From Onthophagus taurus (Eukaryota > Arthropoda > Insecta > Coleoptera > Scarabaeidae), in NCBI RefSeq assembly GCF_036711975.1, contig NC_091966.1, positions 31,751,501-31,815,500 on the forward strand: a DNA stretch of 64,000 bases, read 5' to 3'. Each line of letters opens with the position of its first letter. The stretch's first letter is position 1. The position numbers were made by a program, and so were the translations under genes. Under the pieces are notes generated by a model, which saw only the letters and a list, made by a program, of their open reading frames with translations, was not told the DNA's origin and made no database searches. Of the stretch, positions 57,322 through 64,000 are shown piece by piece.

Positions 57322-57394
57322 CGCCCGAGCAGGGACTTGAACCCTGGACCCTTGGATTAAAAGTCCAATGCTCTACCGACTGAGCTACCCGGGC
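57322..57394 (-). tRNA. tRNA-Lys (UUU)
   Basis: 73 nt, intact. The strong T-run terminator immediately downstream is shared with the copy at 55284. Its upstream flank differs, and only an A/T-rich AAAACATAAATA occupies the usual element position. The duplication therefore brought the downstream flank but not the best upstream element. Confidence 0.95.
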
Positions 57395-58689
57395 TACAAA
57401 AATTGTTTTCTTATTTATGTTTTCAAATTATTAATAAAGAAAAGCGAAAAATTAATCAATTTCTAAACAAAAACAAGTACATTTTCTATTTTAATGTTAA
57501 TAAATTTAGGTTCATTTATAATTCACCAACATGGGTGTAGAGTAACATCCGCGTCATATTTTACGCGATCCGTGGGTCGTCGATGTGGTGGGTATACAGT
57601 GAAAGCAAGCCTGTAGCGGCAGATTAATAATTATTTAGCGCGGAATAAAATATGAACGGGTGAACTGTGACGTGCAAAAACGCGACGTTTATCGCACGAC
57701 ACGCAACCGAGCTCATTAATACACACACGAGGGCGTCGCGACGCTCACACGCCTCGCACAGTGCGCCCGTACTATATTACTATAGGAACAAAGCGGGGTG
57801 CGTGTAACGTATTTTGATTAATAAATTTAATCGCGAGTCGTTCGGTCGGAATTTTCTGGCTTCTAGCACTATACGTGGGCGTAAGATTGTGCGTGCCACT
57901 TTGGAACGGAACGGGTCCGCAAAGAAAGTTCAAAGATAAGCGCCATTTCACTTGTTATGGCGACGCTATCTCGTAGACCATTTCTTCCACCAGAAAGAAC
58001 CGCAAAGAGTAACACGAAAGCTGCGGTCACTGCACGATGCGATCGTCGCGCCGTCAACGAAGAGAAATCAATTAAGTGCAAAAAATCTATTTTATGTACG
58101 GAGATATAGGGAGTTTCAAAAGTAATACTGTTTTCAACGAAAAATTTTTATGATACAGCTCATTTTTAAAGCAACATCAAGGAGAATTATTAAGTTAATG
58201 TCTTTAAGTAATTATCAGCACATAATTATTATGCAGTTCTTGTTCAGTCATTAAGTTGTTTGACTGAGCAATAAAATCAAGAATTTTTAGCTTCATCACA
58301 AAGAAGCACGTTTTTGTGTACATAAACATTAATACAATTTGTCTATAAAGTATCTACGAGTATTTCATGATAATGTTACATAAAGTTTGAAATAACAAAT
58401 ATTAAAAAGACTCAAATCCAAACTAATAAAGTTGAACAACTGATCTTAAGAAATTTAAGGAGGCCCAGATCATAAAAGTGTCTTATTGCAGTTTACAACA
58501 TAGGTCAGCAGAAAAGGATGAGAATTAAGCGATGTTGATAACCATATTATTCTTGTAATGCAAAAGTAAGTCAAAAATTAATATCAAGCGCTTGTTTGTT
58601 TATGAATTGTTAATGAGTCTAAAAAAAAATAAATTCGCAGAATATGCAAACATGTACAAAGAATCCTTTGAAGCTTTTTTGGATAAAAT
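57395..58689. other. Non-coding; CpG-rich island at 57540-58070
   Basis: 57540-58070 is one of the most CG-rich parts of the window (gcgtcgcgacgctcacacgc, gatcgtcgcgccgtcaacg). A 70-codon minus-strand frame there is probably incidental. It may be a conserved or promoter-like island. No TATA box, tRNA or splice-bounded exon was found in it. The remainder is AT-rich. Confidence 0.35.
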
Positions 58690-58885
58690 TAACTGAAACA
58701 CGTTCGGATCTGGTGGTCGACAAATGGTTTGCTTACACCAAATACTGAATTGCGACAGGACTATGTAGGTGCTATCAAACAGGGCGGTGCTCAAATATTA
58801 GCTTGGGGAAGTATGTCATATAATGGAGTCGCTCAATTACACATTTTATTGAGGGGAATTCTAACTAAAGATTTGCAAGGAAGAA
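58690..58885 (+). pseudogene. Tc1-type transposase scrap
   Basis: A plus-strand frame reads STNGLLTPNTELRQDYVGAI, then KQGGAQILAWGSMSYNGVAQ and LHILLRGILTKD. The pattern KxGGxxIxxWGxxSxxGxxxLxxI is the strand region between the first and second catalytic Asp of Tc1-type transposases. Nothing else of the transposase is recognisable. Confidence 0.55.
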
Positions 58886-59427
58886 AATAAAAAATATGAA
58901 ATATACAGGGTGCGGCAAAATTATGGAATAAATTCAAAAAATGCTTCAAAACATTATTTTGCAAAAACGGCAAACTGTGTATTTTGAAACACCAACTTGA
59001 AAACTTAAATGTTGTAAATTTGATTATGAAATGTGGTTAATCATTGGTTTGTGGTTCTCATTTCATAAATGTTTAATAAAAGTAAAAATGGATTCTAGAT
59101 ACGTGTTTTCGTCTTGTTTGACCTACATAAAAACTAATGCAATATCAGCTCGAAGGTTTCCACGGCCACCGTTATTAGAAATAAAACTAGAAACTTCCGG
59201 GTTTAATCGAGCCACTTAAAAAAATGTGTGTTATTTATTGTTTCAGTTGCTTTGTTGTAATCTTCTTCAGAAATAAGCTCAAAGTGTGCCGTAACATCAC
59301 AACTAAATGAACTAAATCACAAATCAAGCAAATGATGATTTTCTATAGCTTATCTGTATTACTTCTCTTCAACACATACATTATCTATAAACACAAGAGA
59401 AAGAAAATCATTACTTTCCTGCAATTT
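58886..59427. other. Spacer with an isolated mariner-like terminus
   Basis: TACAGGGTGCGGCAAAATTA at 58904-58923 looks like one end of a Tc1/mariner-type element, but no matching inverted end was found in the window. Otherwise nothing is recognised. Confidence 0.3.
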
Positions 59428-59643
59428 CTAGTCCTTTGGCGGAAAGTATGATACCTGAAGAAGAAAGAAAAATGGAAACAGAATGACGTTTATCGCAGAA
59501 AGGACCACTATCTGGGAAAGGACAGCGACTCGAGTAAGTATCTTCACATCTTCCAGCGGAAGGTTCAGACTAGAAGAAGATGCAAAAGAAGTCCAACTAA
59601 TTGTAAGCAACAAAATCCCCGCCAAGATGAACTTAATGCTCAA
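59428..59643 (-). CDS. Possible exon with a secretory signal, unknown
   Basis: The minus-strand frame reads IKFILAGILLLTISWTSFAS then SSSLNLPLEDV, a convincing signal-peptide shape. However, it has no in-frame ATG: the frame opens at TTG after a TAG that could be a splice acceptor (AAATGTAG|TTG), so a short first exon would be needed, as in the gene at 494. Further down, a pyrimidine tract and TTCTTCAG precede VSYFPPKD and a stop. If the GT at GAAGAT|GTGAAG is used as donor, the product would be a secreted peptide of only about 40 aa. All of this is tentative. Confidence 0.25.
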   Translation of the reverse strand: MSIKFILAGILLLTISWTSFASSSSLNLPLEDVKILTRVAVLSQIVVLSAINVILFPFFFLLQVSYFPPKD

Positions 59644-60667
59644 CTACATTTTTTTATGAAATCTCCTGAAATTGCACTATTATAGGACAGTTGTCGATTA
59701 TTTGCTAATGAAAATAATAAACGTATAGATTAATTAATTGTATATAAATTAATTGTGTGCCGCAATCGAAGCGGTATATAACACAGAATTGTTTTCAGAA
59801 TTTGCTACAAATTTTAAGAAAAAAAATTATTTTCATTCTAACAATATAACATCAGGTACAAAAAATCATCATATTAAGTCATCATTAAAAAATCAACATC
59901 ATTAATAATCTGCAAGTTTATTGGCACTTTAACAAAATGTCATAAAGTTTATCTGATTGTGAGTTCAAAATCATTTAAACGAACGATTAGCAAATATTAT
60001 TACTCCATCAGTGTCATACAAAATTGCGTGAAAATTGAGTACAGTTAATTTCCGGTTATTCTAGATCAATTTCAGCACAAAGAATGTCCCCATTTATCGA
60101 GGTTCTACTGGTTCCTTTTATTCCTGAAAGCTCCAGATAAAGCTTTCTCTCCTGACAGTCACTTCATGAACGTCTCTCATCTTAGTTAGTTTCTGAGGCC
60201 AATAAGTTCTTGTTTTTGAGACTCTTTGCTAAATCAAATCCCTTATCAAATCATTTAGCTCAGCTTGAATAAACATATTAAGTATTAAATTTTCTATGCA
60301 TTGAAACTCACCATCTGTTTCTTCATCTGATATACACAGAGATATTCAGTATCCAATATTACACACTTTTTGTTGCCCTGGATATCTTTGCAAATTTTTA
60401 TGTTTTCAACTGCCCAGATTACGAATATATTCATGAAAGTCCTGAATGTGCTCTTGTTTTTTATGATTTTTACACTCTCAGACCCCTTGTTCCGCAGAAC
60501 AGCTGAGATCATAGTTATTTGACAATATTGAAGTACTTACACGCGAATCCTGATAAGTTGTCATGTGTTAATATTTTGTTTCAATTACTGAATGTCCATT
60601 CTAATATACTTTTCTTGTCTTTTAAAACATTAGTTCGTCACGAAGAAAGTGTAAATATAGTAGTGAT
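59644..60667. other. AT-rich intergenic
   Basis: No gene recognised. The last 100 bases are the likely 5' part of the transposon-like gene that follows. Confidence 0.3.
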
Positions 60668-62260
60668 TTATTTTGTTATATTTGCGATGTTTATACAACA
60701 AAAAAAAACAGAAAAGAAATATCACAGACTTTGTCGAGGAGACTTTTGTTGAATATTTCGGTTTTAAAATGGACAAACTAGATAAATCATGGGCTCCTCA
60801 TAAAGTTTGTAAGTCCTGTGTTGAGTCTTTACGGTTGTGGAAAAAAGGAGAACGTTCTGGATTAGACTTTGGTATTCCTATGATCTGGATGGAGATTAAG
60901 AATCATTTCGATGATTGTTACTTTTGCGTAGTAGATGCTAAAGGTTTTAATCGAAATCAAACGTGGAGATATCCAGACTTACAGTCTACAAAATGTTCTG
61001 TTCTACACAGTGAAAATCTCCCTCGGCCTATTTACGTTTCAAAACTAATTCGCATGCCCTTAGAAACAATGATGTTGCCAAATTCACAGAAATCGGGACA
61101 ATCTACCAGTAGAAGTGAATGGGAAGGTGAAACATCTACGGCGAAGTTATTTTCTCAAAATGAACTCAGTGATTTAATACGTGATCTCAATTTATCAAAA
61201 CAAGGAGCAGAACTGTTAGCCTCAGGATTGAAAGAAAAAAATGTATTGGCTCCAACAGTAACAATTACAACATACAGAACGCGAGAAAGTGAGTTATTAC
61301 GAATAATGATATCACGAAGCTGCTTCTAGACATGGGTTTAAAAGAATACAAACCTACTGAGTGGTGCCTTTTTATTGACAGTTATAAAAGAAGTTTAAAA
61401 TGCGTCTTACTGCACAATGGAAATAAATTTGCATCAATTCCAATTGCCCATTCAACAAAACTCAAAGTTGAAAGAATATGAAAATATAAAATTAGTTTTA
61501 TAAAAGATTAATTACTCGGAGCATCTGTGTGGATTTGAAAATGATTAATTTTTTATTTGGTCAACAAAGTGGATACACGAAATACTCTTGCTTCTTTTAT
61601 ATGTGGGTCAATAGAGCAAAGCAACTTCATTGAACAAGATGTTTGGCCTGTAAGAAATTCTTTAACTGTCGGTAAAGCCAATGTAATAAGGGAGCCGTTG
61701 GTGAGCAGAGACAAAATCATACTTCCACCATTACATATTAAGTTAGGAATGATAAAGCAATTTGTAAAAGCGTTGGACAAGGAAGGGGGTTGTTTAATTA
61801 CATTTGTAGAAAATTTCCGAAGCTTAGAATGGAAAAGTTGAAATGTGGAATATTTGATGGTTCTCAAATACGGCAATTGATGAAAGACACAGATTTTATT
61901 AAAGTTTTGACTGTTCTGGAAAGTAAAGCTTGGAAAAGTTTAGTGTTGGTAGTCGAAAATTTCCTGGGTAACCATAAAGCACCAAATTATGAAGAAATTG
62001 TACAAAATATGCTGACAAACTTTCAGACTCTAGGAGCAAATATGAGTATCAAGTTACACTATCTCTGTAATCATCTGGATAAATTTCTGGATAATCTAGG
62101 AAATTATAGTGAGGAACAGCTAGAGCGGTTCCACCAGGATCTAAAAGTGATGGAGGAAAGGTATCAGGGTCGATGGAATTGTCACATAATGGCAGATTAC
62201 TGATGGTCTTTAAAAAAAGATTGTCCCCTGAAAAATTATAAAAGAAAAGCTCATAAAAGG
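60668..62260 (+). pseudogene. Decayed copy of a widespread arthropod transposon-like protein
   Basis: The plus strand carries an almost full-length member of an unnamed protein family found in high copy in many arthropods. In order: YICDVYTTKKNRKEI, a frameshift at an A9 run (60701-60709), then DKSWAPHKVCKSCVESLRLW (first Cys pair), GIPMIWMEIKNHFDDCYFC (second Cys pair), KLFSQNELSDLIRDLNLSKQ, TEWCLFIDSYKRSLKCVLLH, GNKFASIPIAHS and ICVDLKMINFLFGQQSGYTK. The expected CFLCxWDSR is CFFYMWVNR, so a Cys and the Asp-Ser are lost. DKIILPPLHIKLGMIKQFVK, KAWKSLVLVVENFLGN, and EEQLERFHQDLKVMEERYQG follow, with MADY and SLKKD ending near 62220. I infer a DDE-type nuclease from the conserved Asp and Glu blocks plus copy number. 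Several stops and shifts make this copy non-functional. Confidence 0.7.
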
Positions 62261-64000
62261 TGTTTTATAGAAATATAACATATGTTTTCGACATTTTCCT
62301 CATTTTCCCATATGTGTTATCTTGTTTCGTGCTTTCCGATTTTTGTAATGTAAAATGAAAATAAATATTAAAAAAAAAAACTAGAGCAAATCTTACAAAA
62401 TCATTGATAGTTTCTTGAATTATGAGCATAAATATATCCAAAATCAATCTTATATCTAGGGCAACAAAACCACTGTAGACCGGTGTTATCAATCGTTATC
62501 GCTTTCTAATTTTTTGAGTTGTAACCAACAAAATCAACTGTAAACAGTAAAAATCGCTAATGTGGGTACGCAACTTTTTTCAAATCACTGGAACAAGAAA
62601 TCTTCAACACGCACCTAGCATATTTTATGCGGCGCTCAAGTCTTATCCTGATCACAAAGTACAATTAAAAAGTATGATTAGTACACTTTTTCAAACTCTT
62701 TAACGTACTGCTGATGTTTTTAATCACAATTAGGAGTTATAGAAAATTGGTAATGAATAAAATACATAATTGAATAGAGTTTTCTATACTTATCGAAAGT
62801 AGGCAATGTTATATCCAGTTTTAACTTGGAAAATATAACAATATTAATATAACAAAACTTATAATCGAAGGAAAAGTCCAAGCACCTGGTCGGATAATAA
62901 GCGATGTCAGATAATTAAAAGCGGTTGAATACAATAATTACAATATAAATTCAAAACACCAATACACGTTGATATTAATTTCGAATAGCCGGCAGGCTGT
63001 GTTTATAGTTTTAGAGTAGAAAATATTAACATTAATCAATGTGGGCATATCTGGAGGGCAGGAGTCATGGAGTGGAAAGTGGTGCCGCCCCGGGTAGATG
63101 CACGATGCCGTGATTAAATGGCCTCAAATTGAAAACCAATACCCACCACATTCAATATAACTGATCCGCTACGGTCCAGTTGATTGATGCAAGCGGACTG
63201 CATGGAAGTGACACTAACAAACTAGAGCATAGTGCACTTGATGTACCCGTTCACCCACAAACTTTATAAATCAAAAAAAATCTGTAATATCTGTACACTT
63301 CTACTAAATAATTTAGCGTATAAAAATTTTTTTTGGTGAAAATTTTTGGATCATTATTTTTCTTAGTATAAGTACTAATGAAGTTTTCGACGTAAATTTT
63401 AGTATTACATCTTAAAATTAGGCTCCTTAATTCCCGAATGCGGGAACGGGCACGGGCAAATGAAGCGTCGCCACGCTGAAATCCAATTTACACGAAGCAT
63501 TTTTTAGGATTACTTCCACCCTCGCCGGAATATTAATTTAGATAGGGGCACTCTGGGCGTTATCTATCCCTCTCTCTGTTCATTTTTTCTTACTACCGAA
63601 CGTGCGGTGCTCGAAATTGACGACGGCGAATTATTTTCCTTTTTATGGTCGAAATCTTATTAGGTGGGTACGCTCTTCCGCCTTTCGACCTAATGAACAC
63701 CGACTTTTCATAGAAATTCCAGCGGCTACTCCCCATTCACAAAGTCTTAACATTCAGAAATAAAAAAAAAATCAAAAAGGTTATGGTTAATTTAAAACAG
63801 TGACTATACAAAATGGGAAGAACCATATGTTAATGATAAATAATCTATCTGGTGATGATGTCATATAGAAATAAGGGTAAGGAGGGTCTTCTAACCCTTA
63901 CTTGCAAATATTAATGGCGTAATGAAAAAGAGTAACGCCCCCGAGGAAATTAAATCATATCAAATTTATTTAGTACATGCAAATGGCGTTGATACCATCG
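62261..64000. other. Non-coding to the window end; CpG-richer at 63030-63210 and 63420-63720
   Basis: No gene recognised. Two CG-richer patches (gtgccgccccgggtagatgc; gggaacgggcacgggcaaat) lie in AT-rich flanks, resembling the islands at 32, 37, 39, 48, 49 and 57 kb. Confidence 0.35.

Noticed and set aside
57869-58081. 70-codon minus-strand frame in a CpG-rich island
   Set aside because: Same reasoning as for 32.3 kb: composition-driven openness without family support.
58904-58923. A complete mariner element starting at the CAGGGTG terminus
   Set aside because: No inverted partner end was found downstream within the window, so only one terminus can be supported.
1-64000. CRISPR arrays, bacterial operons, riboswitches or phage modules
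   Set aside because: The sequence is eukaryotic: spliced exons, pol II core promoters and insect transposons. No regularly spaced repeat array of CRISPR type was seen.

Overview
The window looks like about 64 kb of an AT-rich insect nuclear genome, most likely a beetle. The evidence is short splice-bounded exons with canonical GT/AG junctions, TATA+Inr promoters, nuclear tRNA-Lys(UUU) genes, a two-exon attacin-type antimicrobial peptide gene with a Rel/NF-kB promoter, and a dense graveyard of arthropod transposons (mariner, Tc1, hAT, piggyBac, Harbinger, Jockey- and RTE-type LINEs, a Copia scrap). The species cannot be told from the sequence alone. Recognisable host genes occupy only a few percent.

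Layout. 0.4-2.0 kb: a secreted proline-rich protein built from YGVP repeats, with TATA box and Inr, followed by a truncated and frameshifted tandem copy of its 3' half. 2.1-2.6 kb: two splice-bounded candidate exons of unknown product. 4.6-5.1 kb: Harbinger transposase remnant. 6.1-6.7 kb: RTE-type LINE remnant. 9.0-9.3 kb: a probable terminal coding exon of an unrecognised gene. 10.5-17.4 kb: gene-poor, with a Copia scrap, a ~167-bp tandem repeat, an 89-bp piggyBac-type MITE, a ZBED/hAT remnant and a fold-back repeat.

17.6-20.5 kb is a three-level nest: a mariner-type element is split by a hAT-type element (8-bp target duplication), which is itself split by a deleted piggyBac element (TTAA). 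20.5-31 kb carries a tRNA-Lys, a long-TIR MITE, a Jockey-like LINE, two mariner pseudogenes, the exons of an unrecognised minus-strand gene (29.0-29.5 kb), a second tRNA-Lys and a Harbinger remnant. 33-36 kb holds two LINE remnants, one hit by a TA-target MITE.

36-42 kb is mostly anonymous, with CpG-richer islands. 42.8-43.8 kb is the attacin gene, whose upstream region carries three good kB sites and GATA motifs. 44-47.5 kb is a pile-up of three LINE copies, one of which has its gag zinc-knuckle segment duplicated into its reverse transcriptase. 47.5-53.7 kb has CpG-rich non-coding stretches, a fold-back element and two LINE remnants. 53.8-57.4 kb is a cluster of five minus-strand tRNA-Lys copies (one with an anticodon-loop deletion), partly made by segmental duplication. 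A transposon-type protein fragment lies inside it. 58.7-62.3 kb has a Tc1 scrap and a long decayed copy of an unnamed, very common arthropod transposon-like protein family. The rest shows nothing coding.

I see no operon-like or multi-gene system. The most informative signals are the nested transposons, the 12-bp element GGAAATACAAAA at about -20/-30 of dispersed tRNA-Lys genes, and the kB/GATA promoter of the attacin gene. Family assignments come from remembered family patterns; no searches were run.
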